A DNA stretch of 8,970 nt, taken from contig CABQOK010000040.1 of assembly GCA_902465755.1 (NCBI GenBank), positions 1 to 8,970 on the forward strand. The letters run 5' to 3'. Within the stretch, counting starts at the first letter, position 1; every line of letters begins with the position of its first letter. A program made the translations under genes and the position numbers. This document shows positions 1-6,808 of this stretch, in pieces. The notes beneath the pieces were generated by a model, which had not been told where the DNA came from, searched no databases, and was given only the letters and a program-made list of their open reading frames with translations. Source of the stretch: an uncultured Anaerococcus sp. GTDB lineage: Bacteria > Bacillota > Clostridia > Tissierellales > Peptoniphilaceae.

Positions 1-16
1 TGTGCTCTTCCGATCT
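1..16. other. Residual Illumina adapter sequence (artefact)
   Basis: The first 16 bases, TGTGCTCTTCCGATCT, are identical to the 3' end of the Illumina TruSeq read-2 adapter. Genomic sequence coding for TypA begins immediately after it. The stretch is a library artefact left at a contig end and should not be annotated biologically. Confidence 0.93.
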
Positions 17-411
17 ACCGTTATAAGGGCTATATGGAGACAAGAAGTGTAGGAAGCCTGATAGCAAGTGAGACAGGAATTGCTACAGCCTACGGACTAA
101 ACTCTGCCCAAACCAGAGGCCAACTTTTCATCGAACCAAGTGATGAGGTCTACGAAGGACTTGTAGTCGGAATGAACGCCAAGGGACTCGACATAGATGT
201 AAATGTATGCAAGAAGAAAAAGCTCACCAACACTCGTGCTAGCGGAAGCGATGATGCAATAATGCTAACACCTGCCAAAAAAATGTCAGTAGAAGAGATG
301 ATGGAATTTGTAGAAAAAGACGAGCTAATCGAAATTACACCAAACCACCTAAGAATTAGAAAAAGAATTCTAGATTCAAACCTAAGGTACAAATCAAAGA
401 AGAATAATTAG
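17..411 (+). CDS. typA: TypA/BipA ribosome-associated GTPase, C-terminal fragment (5' truncated)
   Basis: This is the last ~130 residues of the translational GTPase TypA (BipA), which binds the ribosome and supports ribosome assembly and stress or low-temperature growth. What is visible is the end of the EF-G domain V-like part and the TypA-specific C-terminal domain. Family hallmarks are GSLIASETGIATAYGL, RGQLFIEPSDEVYEGLVVG, the basic NVCKKKKLTNTRASGSDDA segment and the ending DELIEITPNHLRIRKRIL. The GTP-binding domain is missing because the contig begins here. The reading frame stays open to base 19 (RYKGYMETR...) and the residues before ATG 34 fit the family, so that ATG is an internal Met and not a start. 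The stop TAG (409-411) runs into the ribosome site of the next gene, so the two are probably co-transcribed. Confidence 0.95.
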
Positions 412-419
412 AGGTTCTT

Positions 420-1064
420 ATGCTAAAAACGACCGAGAGAAATCTAAGTTTTATAATTGCTCTGGCAACAATTTTAGTCTTTGCCCTAACTCTTGCCGGA
501 GTTTTTGTAAACAATGCCCTAGTGGGGCTCTTGTGGAACGGGCTATTTCTACTAAGCTGGCTTATGATGCTAGCTTATGGCCTTATCGTCCTATTTGATA
601 AGGAGGCCTTTAGCTTTTCCATACTTACTGGAATACTTACAGGCCTTAGCTTTACTGCCTTAAGCGCCCATGCTCTTGTAATTCTAGCAAGATTTATCCC
701 ACAGCTTTCAGAAAATATAATCTTGCCTAATATAGCTTTACTAAGACACAGTCAGATGGTTTTCTATACGTCTTTGATACTTGTTTATTTTATTCATATT
801 ATAAATTACATAAGGCTAAATCCCCAGAGAAATCTCAAAACTGGCCTTGAAGTTAAAGACGAAACTATAGAAGAAGATAAGTCAGTAGAAGTAATAGAAA
901 CTGAAGATTCAAAAAACACTGAAGGAAAAATTCAAGAAAATAGGGACAGGGACCTAAGCGAGGAGGATCTAATGATCCTAAACTCCCACAAGGATCCCCT
1001 AGATTTTCTAGAAGATATAGACGATAAAAGTGGAAGCACAAATAATGAAGGAATGGAGGAATAA
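420..1064 (+). CDS. Four-helix membrane protein with acidic cytoplasmic tail, unknown function
   Basis: I do not recognise a family. The 214-residue product has four predicted membrane helices at about residues 9-30, 33-60, 67-92 and 111-131. A tail of ~80 residues follows, rich in Glu, Asp, Lys and Ser (many EE, DE and ED pairs), probably cytoplasmic and disordered. There is no signal peptidase site and no catalytic motif. The start ATG lies 8 bases after the typA stop with GAGG at 411-414 as ribosome site. The gene's last codons carry GGAGG (1055-1059), which serves rex, and its stop abuts the rex ATG, so translation is likely coupled. Position between typA and rex suggests a housekeeping operon member. 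A role in redox sensing or translation would be a guess from neighbours only. Confidence 0.85.
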   Translation: MLKTTERNLSFIIALATILVFALTLAGVFVNNALVGLLWNGLFLLSWLMMLAYGLIVLFDKEAFSFSILTGILTGLSFTALSAHALVILARFIPQLSENIILPNIALLRHSQMVFYTSLILVYFIHIINYIRLNPQRNLKTGLEVKDETIEEDKSVEVIETEDSKNTEGKIQENRDRDLSEEDLMILNSHKDPLDFLEDIDDKSGSTNNEGMEE

Positions 1065-1709
1065 ATGGCTAAGCAAAACATTTCATTATCAGTAATCAAG
1101 AGGCTGCCAAAGTACTACAGATACCTTGAAAGCATCAATGAAAAAGGAATAATCAGAGTTTCTTCTAAGGAACTATCAGAGATTACTGGCCTTACAGCCA
1201 GCCAAATCAGACAAGACCTAAACCATTTCGGTTGTTTCGGCCAACAAGGCTATGGTTACAATGTAAGTGAGCTAATCGATGAACTATCCAAGATCATTGG
1301 AGTTGACAAGAAATATTCCATGGTCCTAATAGGTTTCGGTAACATAGGCCATGCTCTTTATAAGTATAGATCATTTAGAGACCTAGGCTATGAGTTTAAG
1401 GCAGTATTTGATAAGAATCCTGAGCTTGTAGAAGATACTACAAGTGATGAAGTAGAGATTTATAATGTAGATAAACTAGAAGATTACCTAAAGGATAATC
1501 AAGTAGACATAGGAATTATCGCAACACCAAAAGAAGCTGCCCAGGATATAACAGATATACTTTGTGAGGGGGGAGTCAAGGGAATATGGAACTTCTCTCC
1601 AGTAGATCTTAAGGTTACAAACAACGTCGTGATTGAATCAGTTCATCTAGACGAGTCCCTCTTTACCCTAACCTACTTTATGAACTCTCCAGAGGACTTT
1701 ATATTTTAG
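1065..1709 (+). CDS. rex: Redox-sensing transcriptional repressor Rex
   Basis: Rex is a homodimeric repressor that reads the NADH/NAD+ ratio and releases DNA when NADH rises. It typically controls fermentation and anaerobic respiration genes. The 214-residue length is normal. Residues ~1-75 form the winged helix, with RLPKYYRYL near the N-terminus and the recognition segment TASQIRQDLNHFGCFGQQGYGYNV (44-67). Residues ~84-200 form the Rossmann NAD(H) domain with glycine loop GFGNIG (90-95) and the acidic residue after strand 2 (D116 in AVFDKNP). The C-terminal helix that swaps between subunits follows. The start has GGAGG five bases upstream, inside the preceding gene. It is followed without a gap by an ABC-F gene; rex (ydiH) and the ABC-F gene ydiF are also near neighbours in Bacillus subtilis. 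I see no Rex operator pair ahead of it, so autoregulation is not supported here. Confidence 0.97.
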   Translation: MAKQNISLSVIKRLPKYYRYLESINEKGIIRVSSKELSEITGLTASQIRQDLNHFGCFGQQGYGYNVSELIDELSKIIGVDKKYSMVLIGFGNIGHALYKYRSFRDLGYEFKAVFDKNPELVEDTTSDEVEIYNVDKLEDYLKDNQVDIGIIATPKEAAQDITDILCEGGVKGIWNFSPVDLKVTNNVVIESVHLDESLFTLTYFMNSPEDFIF

Positions 1710-3629
1710 ATGAATGTCCTAACAGCATCTAACCTTGCCAAATCCTACCCTCTAAAGGATATCTTCTCTTCGGTAAGCTTTAGGATTGAAAAGGGCGATA
1801 AGGCAGGTCTTATTGGGGCAAATGGAGCAGGAAAAACTACTCTATTCAATATCCTAACTGGAGAGCTAAGCCCAGATTCTGGAGATATCTATATAGCGGG
1901 TGACACAAAGGTGGGCTACTTAAAACAAATCCTAAGTCTCGATACAGATATGACTATCTACGAATTTGTCCTGGGAGCTTTCAAGAACCTTCTTGCTATC
2001 GAAAGAGAGATGCGAGAGCTTGAAAGACAAATGGCAGTAGAAGAAGATCCAGAAAAGCTTGATACTATCATGAAAGCCTACACGGAAAAAAGCGAGAAGT
2101 TCGCCGATAACAATGGCTACGCCATCAAAAGTGAAATCGAAGGCACCCTTACGGCCATGGGCTTTGCTAGGGAGGATTTTGATAAAAATATCTCTGAGCT
2201 ATCTGGTGGACAAAAGGCAAGAGTCGAGCTTTCTCATTTGATCTTGGAAAAGCCAGATCTTATCCTACTGGATGAGCCGACCAACCACCTAGATATTGGA
2301 GCTATTCGCTTTCTAGAAAACTTCGTCAAAAACTACAAGGGCTCTGTTATAGTCATAAGCCACGATAGGTATTTTCTTGATAATACTGTCAACAAGATAT
2401 TTATGATGGAGAATGGCCGCCTAGAATCTTATGATGGAAACTATACGACCTTTATGGCCAAGAGGAAAAAGGATCTTGAGGTAAGGCTTCACCAATACAA
2501 GTCCCAACAAAAAGAAATCGAAAGACAAGAAGAAATTATAGATAGATTAAAAAACTTGGGAGGATCCAAGAGAAAGAGGGGGATTTCCCAATCTCGTTCT
2601 AGACAAAAACTCTTAGATAAAATGGAAAGAATCGAAAAGCCAGTCGAGCTTAGAGATACCATGCATCTAAAGTTTACCCCTCGTATCCAATCGGGAGTAG
2701 ATGTCTTGAGGGTAAAGGACCTTGCAAAGTCCTACGGATCAGATGAGATATTCTCAAACATCTCCTTCGACCTCTACAGGAAGGAAAGGTGCGCCATAAT
2801 CGGGGAAAATGGTGTAGGAAAGACCACGCTTTTTAGAATAATCATGGGAGAAGAAAATAAAAATGGAGGAGATTTAAGGATTGGTCAATCTGTAAAGATT
2901 GGCTACTTCGACCAAGAACAAAAGTCTCTTGACCTTGATAATACAATCTTTGAAGAAATAGCTAAGACCTATCCTATGCTTACCAACTATGATATAAGAT
3001 CCTACCTTGCCAAGTTTATGTTCTATGAAGATGACATAGATAGAACTATAGGAGAGCTTTCTGGTGGGGAGAGGGCGAGGATTTCCCTCCTTAAGCTTAT
3101 GATATCAGATACCAACTTTATCTTAATGGATGAGCCGACTAACCACCTTGACATTGATAGCAAGGAAATCCTTGAAGATGCCATCCTAGACTATGAGGGA
3201 ACTGTTCTAATCATAAGCCACGACAGATATTTCCTAAACAAAATAGCCGTCAAGATTCTCGATATGAAAAACGACGGTATGGTTGAATATCTGGGAAACT
3301 ACTCTTATTATGAGAAAAAACTTCGCGAGATGAGCCTAGAAGATGAAAAGAAGGAAACTCTAACTAAGACTGAAATCAAAAAACAAAGACAAAAAGAAAA
3401 CATCAAAAAAAGCGAGCTTAGAAAGATTAAAAGCGATATAAGAGATATCGAAAATCGCTTAGAAGAAATAGACGATAAGATCAAGTCCTTGACGGAGTTA
3501 ACTATGTCTGAAGGCTTCTATGATGATAATGAAAAGGTAGGAGAGACATTTGCTAAAATCAAAGAACTTGAAGAGGAAAAAGAAGGTCTCGATCACACCT
3601 GGTTAGAATTAAGCTTAAAAATAGAATAA
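1710..3629 (+). CDS. ABC-F family ribosome-associated ATPase, YdiF/Uup-like
   Basis: ABC-F proteins are soluble twin ATPases that enter the ribosomal E site and relieve stalled or drug-bound ribosomes; they are not transporters. At 639 residues with no membrane helix this one fits YdiF/Uup. Domain 1 has Walker A GANGAGKT (36-43), signature LSGGQ (164-168) and Walker B ending in D188-E189 followed by PTNHLD. Domain 2 has GENGVGKT (365-372), LSGGE (450-454) and D474-E475. Both have the ISHDRYF switch-His motif. A charged helical linker (~250-320) carries the P-site tRNA interaction motif, and a coiled coil (~545-639) ends the protein. Both catalytic Glu are intact. ATG follows the rex stop directly; the nearest ribosome site (AGAGGA, 1691-1696) is rather distant, so translational coupling is likely. 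A resistance role cannot be assigned, as the linker lacks a recognised drug-resistance signature. Confidence 0.95.
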   Translation: MNVLTASNLAKSYPLKDIFSSVSFRIEKGDKAGLIGANGAGKTTLFNILTGELSPDSGDIYIAGDTKVGYLKQILSLDTDMTIYEFVLGAFKNLLAIEREMRELERQMAVEEDPEKLDTIMKAYTEKSEKFADNNGYAIKSEIEGTLTAMGFAREDFDKNISELSGGQKARVELSHLILEKPDLILLDEPTNHLDIGAIRFLENFVKNYKGSVIVISHDRYFLDNTVNKIFMMENGRLESYDGNYTTFMAKRKKDLEVRLHQYKSQQKEIERQEEIIDRLKNLGGSKRKRGISQSRSRQKLLDKMERIEKPVELRDTMHLKFTPRIQSGVDVLRVKDLAKSYGSDEIFSNISFDLYRKERCAIIGENGVGKTTLFRIIMGEENKNGGDLRIGQSVKIGYFDQEQKSLDLDNTIFEEIAKTYPMLTNYDIRSYLAKFMFYEDDIDRTIGELSGGERARISLLKLMISDTNFILMDEPTNHLDIDSKEILEDAILDYEGTVLIISHDRYFLNKIAVKILDMKNDGMVEYLGNYSYYEKKLREMSLEDEKKETLTKTEIKKQRQKENIKKSELRKIKSDIRDIENRLEEIDDKIKSLTELTMSEGFYDDNEKVGETFAKIKELEEEKEGLDHTWLELSLKIE

Positions 3630-3678
3630 AAAAGATTAAAGCACCTTTTAGGGGGTATGTATATACTAAGGAGGGCTT

Positions 3679-4218
3679 ATGGGAACATTTAAAAGAGTAA
3701 TATTTTCCGTAATGACTGTAGTATTGATCCTCTTGGGTGCTATTTTTCTATCAGTAGGACTCATGAAGCTTGATATGCTATTTGACATCCTCTACTATTT
3801 ACAAAATCCTAACGTAAGAATTGGAGTTATGGTTGTAGGCGGACTACTTTTGTTATTTGCAATAATAGTGATAGTTGACCTAATCATATCTTCTAACAGC
3901 GACTACGAATATCTCAAAGAAGACGAGGAAGGCTCTGTCTTAATCAAGAGAAACTCCCTTGAGCATACTGTAAAGACTGCAGTAGCATCAAAAGGCTTAG
4001 AGGCTTTGCAGGCAGCGGTAGAGATATTATCGAAAGATGAGAAAATCAATGCAAAAACTAAGGTTCAAGTTGATGGCAATAGGGACTTAAGTCTCTTATC
4101 AGAAGAGTTAAAATCTGAAATAAGAAAATCTTTAACAGAGCTTACTGGAATTGCCGATATCAATGTGGATGTACTCTTTGAGAAGAGCGAACCTAGTTTG
4201 GAAGGAAATAAGAGGTAG
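3679..4218 (+). CDS. amaP: AmaP, membrane anchor for Asp23 (alkaline shock response)
   Basis: AmaP anchors the abundant cytoplasmic protein Asp23 to the membrane, where the pair responds to cell-envelope stress. The 179 residues show two membrane helices (about 7-29 and 48-70) separated by a short loop. A cytoplasmic domain (~75-175) follows and resembles an Asp23-type fold, with a long helix at EHTVKTAVASKGLEALQAAV and a strand pair ending in IADINVDVLFE, comparable to the end of Asp23 itself. The start has a near-perfect AAGGAGG at 3668-3674. A 49-base gap separates it from the ABC-F gene; I see neither a good terminator nor a promoter there, so read-through from upstream is possible. It is followed three bases later by a DUF2273 gene and then asp23, the usual gene order of this module. 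Confidence 0.88.
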   Translation: MGTFKRVIFSVMTVVLILLGAIFLSVGLMKLDMLFDILYYLQNPNVRIGVMVVGGLLLLFAIIVIVDLIISSNSDYEYLKEDEEGSVLIKRNSLEHTVKTAVASKGLEALQAAVEILSKDEKINAKTKVQVDGNRDLSLLSEELKSEIRKSLTELTGIADINVDVLFEKSEPSLEGNKR

Positions 4219-4221
4219 TAG

Positions 4222-4512
4222 ATGGACAATTTAACAAATGAAAATCAAAAAGGATTCACTGTCTATGACCTGGAAATGAGGAGAATGGATAGGGAAGATG
4301 AAGAGAAAGCCAAAAGGCAAGCTTTCTACAGGAGAAATAAGGCAAAATTAATAACTTGTATCTTGGGCATCCTTACCATCTTTTGTCTATTTAACTTCGG
4401 GTTTTTTAGAACTTTAGGAATTTACATTGTAATGTTTATAGCTTATACTATTGGTGCCTACTTTGATAGGGACGTAAGGTATATTAGTTTTTTGAAAAGA
4501 TTTTTTAGATAA
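4222..4512 (+). CDS. DUF2273 small membrane protein of the Asp23 module
   Basis: DUF2273 proteins are short two-helix membrane proteins encoded beside amaP and asp23; their exact role is not established. In this 96-residue product the family part is residues ~40-85: helix 1 at 43-59, the turn GFFRT and helix 2 at 65-80, then YFDRD, the characteristic motif. The ~40-residue N-terminus, hydrophilic and very charged (EMRRMDREDEEKAKRQ), is longer than in many members and probably cytoplasmic. The start ATG lies three bases after the amaP stop and is preceded by AAGAGG inside amaP. The two in-frame stops just ahead (TAG TAG) exclude a longer start. It is likely a subunit of the AmaP/Asp23 membrane complex. 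Confidence 0.85.
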   Translation: MDNLTNENQKGFTVYDLEMRRMDREDEEKAKRQAFYRRNKAKLITCILGILTIFCLFNFGFFRTLGIYIVMFIAYTIGAYFDRDVRYISFLKRFFR

Positions 4513-4530
4513 TAATAATAGGAGGAAATT

Positions 4531-4983
4531 ATGACAGAAAAAAAAGACAGAATTGAAGAAATTAACGACGGTAGAGAACTAGAATATGAAGAAAGCAAAC
4601 TTATCATTGAAGATAAGGTAGTTGCAAAGATTGCAAGAATCGCTATCAATGGTGTTGATGGTATCCTTGAAATGAAAGGAAACATTGCAGATTCTATTGG
4701 ATCTTTCTTCTCAGGACGTGAAGAGCAATCAACAGCAGGCGTAAGCGTTGAAGTTGGCGAAAAAGAAGCCAAAATCAACCTAGATGTAATCATAGAATAT
4801 GGTAAAAATGCTACAAGAATCTTCAATGATATCAAAAGGGCTGTAACCAACAATGTCAAAGAAATGACAGGACTTGATGTAGTAACTATCAATGTTGATG
4901 TTGTAGATGTTATGACAAAACAAGAATACGAAAAGAAAAATAGAGAAAGCAACAAAGAAAGAGAAGAACAAAATAGATACTAA
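4531..4983 (+). CDS. asp23: Asp23/Gls24 family envelope stress protein
   Basis: This is the soluble, usually very abundant protein that AmaP tethers to the membrane; loss in relatives induces cell-wall stress genes. The 150-residue product carries the family pattern: GRELEYEESKLIIEDKVVAKIARIAINGVDGILEMKG (~14-50), the variable loop around DSIGSFFSGRE, GVSVEVGEKEAKINLDVIIEYG (~70-91), and KEMTGLDVVTINVDVVDV (~112-130). The tail is highly charged. The ribosome site AGGAGG (4520-4525) is optimal, consistent with high expression. It is the last gene of its unit, being followed 13 bases after the stop by a strong terminator. Paralogues in this family are common, so the precise subtype (Asp23, Gls24 or YloU-like) is less certain than the family. 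Confidence 0.93.
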   Translation: MTEKKDRIEEINDGRELEYEESKLIIEDKVVAKIARIAINGVDGILEMKGNIADSIGSFFSGREEQSTAGVSVEVGEKEAKINLDVIIEYGKNATRIFNDIKRAVTNNVKEMTGLDVVTINVDVVDVMTKQEYEKKNRESNKEREEQNRY

Positions 4984-4996
4984 TCTATTCTCTTGC

Positions 4997-5040
4997 GGAC
5001 TTATGCAAATAGCCTTGCTGACTTTGCATAAGTCCTTTTT
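4997..5040 (+). terminator. Strong intrinsic terminator after asp23
   Basis: A perfect 13-base-pair stem (GGACTTATGCAAA at 4997-5009 with TTTGCATAAGTCC at 5023-5035) encloses a 13-base loop and is followed by five T. It has no A-run on the other side, so it works for the + strand. It lies only 15 bases ahead of the next start codon. Confidence 0.93.
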
Positions 5041-5055
5041 GTTTCAGGAGCATAT

Positions 5056-6279
5056 ATGAAAGAAAAGAAATTTTTAGATGAAAAAACTAGACCGATATTT
5101 AAATTGGGCTTTTTACTCATATTAATATTTTTCGGCTTTTGGTATATAGATAGGGTACAGGGAGTATTACAATCTACATATTCTGTGTTTAGACCTATAA
5201 TATATGGCTTAGTGATTGCTTTTATCATAAACTTACCCATGAACTTCTTCCAAGAGAAGCTATTTCATAGATTTATAGACAAGGATAAGCACAAGAAGCT
5301 TGGACCAGTCCTTTCTCTGGTACTAGCTTGGATAATATTTTTTGCTATAGTTACTCTTATTCTTACAGTTTTGATCCCAGAACTTGCTAATGCTATAAGT
5401 TCACTTATAGACAATATCCCAGTATTTTTTGATAGGCTTGTAGAATATCTTAATAATCAAAAACTTTTCAAGGAAGTAAGTGCTGAGATCACAGCTAAAA
5501 TAAACAAGATAAATATAGAAAACTTTACAAGTGAATTAAAGAGATTTCTAGATGGGAAGAATTGGGGATTTGTAACTAAGACTTCATCAATCCTAAACTC
5601 AGTTTCCCAAACTATAATAACAATCGTTATGGGATTTATCTTCTCCTTTTATGTATCTCTTAACAAGAAAACCCTCCAAACTAATACAAATAAGATTCTT
5701 CTTGCAAACTTAAAGGAAGAAAAGGTAAAACAAATCAACTATATAGCCAAACTTTCCTACAATTCCTTTGCAAGATTTCTAGAGACAAAGCTACTTTCTT
5801 GCTTAAGCCTTGGATTAATTTGTTTTATAGGAATGCTTATCTTAAGGCTACCAATGCCAGCTATGATAGCAATACTCGTTGGAGCATTTGACATAATACC
5901 ATACTTTGGACCAATAATCGCAACAGGAGTTGGAATGATTTTGATCTTTATCCAATCACCAGCCCAGTCTCTAGTATTTTTGATCTTTGTCCTTGCCATC
6001 CAACAAGTCCAAGAATCCATCATATATCCCCTAGTTATAGGCAAACATCAGGGACTACCGGCGATTTGGATCTTTCTTTCAGTATTTCTTGGAGGAGGCC
6101 TATTTGGTATATTCGGAATGCTTGTTTCCATGCCAATAGCTACAGTAATCTACACCCTAGTAGAAGATTCTACCAAAAGAAAGCTAAAGACTAAGGAGAT
6201 TACAGAAGAAGATGTAAAAATCCTAAATGAAAAGTCTTATGAAAGCATGCGAGAAGAAAAGATGGACTCTAAATTCTAG
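5056..6279 (+). CDS. AI-2E family (PerM/YtvI-like) membrane transporter
   Basis: This is a polytopic inner-membrane protein of the AI-2E (UPF0118) family. The name comes from autoinducer-2 export, but members with Na+/H+ antiport and with unknown activity exist, so no substrate is assigned. The 407-residue length is typical. Membrane segments lie at about residues 15-31, 44-62, 79-107 and 175-202, with a cluster from ~245 to 370. Between helices 3 and 4 is the usual long amphipathic region. The family signature AFDIIPYFGP sits at 277-286, followed by QESIIYPLVIGKHQGLPAIW and a Gly-rich penultimate helix ending GMLVSMPIATVIY. The C-terminal tail is charged. The start uses AGGAG (5046-5050). 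No promoter fits in the space after the terminator, so expression must come from read-through or from a start upstream of or within the hairpin. Confidence 0.92.
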   Translation: MKEKKFLDEKTRPIFKLGFLLILIFFGFWYIDRVQGVLQSTYSVFRPIIYGLVIAFIINLPMNFFQEKLFHRFIDKDKHKKLGPVLSLVLAWIIFFAIVTLILTVLIPELANAISSLIDNIPVFFDRLVEYLNNQKLFKEVSAEITAKINKINIENFTSELKRFLDGKNWGFVTKTSSILNSVSQTIITIVMGFIFSFYVSLNKKTLQTNTNKILLANLKEEKVKQINYIAKLSYNSFARFLETKLLSCLSLGLICFIGMLILRLPMPAMIAILVGAFDIIPYFGPIIATGVGMILIFIQSPAQSLVFLIFVLAIQQVQESIIYPLVIGKHQGLPAIWIFLSVFLGGGLFGIFGMLVSMPIATVIYTLVEDSTKRKLKTKEITEEDVKILNEKSYESMREEKMDSKF

Positions 6280-6288
6280 GAGGAAGAA

Positions 6289-6702
6289 ATGAACAGGAAA
6301 AAAGAATTAGAAGAAGCTATAAAAGCAGCCCGCCAAGTTCTAAGAGCTACCGACCATGCCATTAGCATCCTTAATAAGGCAAACAAACGGTCTTTTGTCG
6401 ATATTCTAGGCGGAGAAGGCCTATCAAGCCTTATGAAAAGAAAGCACATTAAAGATGCCAACAGGGCAATTTTCGGACTAAAACATGACATAGAAAGATT
6501 AAGGAAGGAGTTAGGAGATATAAATATCGACCTGCCAGGAGAAATCTCCGACAGCCTTTCTGATAATATGTTCGACATATTCTTTGACAATATCTTCACT
6601 GATATGAGGGTAAGATCAGAAATCAAAGGAAAAATTAATGAGCTAGTCGAATTTAGAGAGATGATCCAATCTCTTATCCAAAGGCTTACAAAAGAATTAT
6701 AA
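6289..6702 (+). CDS. Small helical protein, conserved but uncharacterised
   Basis: The 137-residue product is soluble and almost wholly helical, with no signal peptide or membrane helix. The first ~30 residues form an amphipathic helix. The segment RSFVDILGGEGLSSLMKRK (34-52) then looks like the conserved core, followed by a long charged helix (~54-78), an acidic linker, FDIFFDNIFTDMRVRSEI (95-112) and a closing helix to the end. The arrangement of a GG-containing core followed by an FFDxxFxD motif and a coiled coil resembles short hypothetical proteins I recall from lactobacilli and other Firmicutes, whose function is unknown. That comparison is from memory. The start has AGGAGG (6278-6283) overlapping the stop of the transporter gene, so the two are co-transcribed and probably co-translated. 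Confidence 0.85.
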   Translation: MNRKKELEEAIKAARQVLRATDHAISILNKANKRSFVDILGGEGLSSLMKRKHIKDANRAIFGLKHDIERLRKELGDINIDLPGEISDSLSDNMFDIFFDNIFTDMRVRSEIKGKINELVEFREMIQSLIQRLTKEL

Positions 6703-6705
6703 GAG

Positions 6706-6739
6706 AAATTCCACGCTTGTATGGGCCGTGGAATTTTAA
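6706..6739 (+). terminator. Intrinsic terminator after the small helical protein
   Basis: A 10-base-pair perfect stem (AAATTCCACG at 6706-6715 with CGTGGAATTT at 6727-6736) has an 11-base loop. The following T-run is interrupted (TTTTAATTT), so termination may be partial. Confidence 0.7.
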
Positions 6740-6771
6740 TTTGTAGCAATTAGTAAGAGAATCCTTTTTTA

Positions 6772-6780
6772 TGATATAAT
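6772..6780 (+). promoter_or_regulatory. Extended -10 promoter of the retropepsin-like gene
   Basis: The sequence TGATATAAT (6772-6780) is a perfect extended -10 element (TGN-TATAAT). No good -35 hexamer stands 16-18 bases upstream, which is acceptable for extended -10 promoters. It lies between the preceding terminator and the ribosome site AAGGAG (6798-6803), and predicts a leader of about 20 bases. Confidence 0.75.
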
Positions 6781-6808
6781 ATTAAATAGAAAAATAAAAG
6801 GAGACAGA

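Noticed and set aside
34..36. ATG 34 as the start of a 125-residue protein
   Set aside because: The frame is open upstream to base 19 with residues that fit TypA, and there is no ribosome site. It is an internal Met of a truncated gene.
3659..3667. GTATATACT as an operator or -10 promoter of amaP
   Set aside because: A start from this -10 would fall on or after the ribosome site at 3668-3674, giving no usable leader, and no -35 is present. The palindrome is short and AT-rich.
4458..4955. Open frame on the minus strand opposite asp23
   Set aside because: It lies antisense to a clearly recognised gene, has low-complexity Ser/Leu/Ile composition and no ribosome site.
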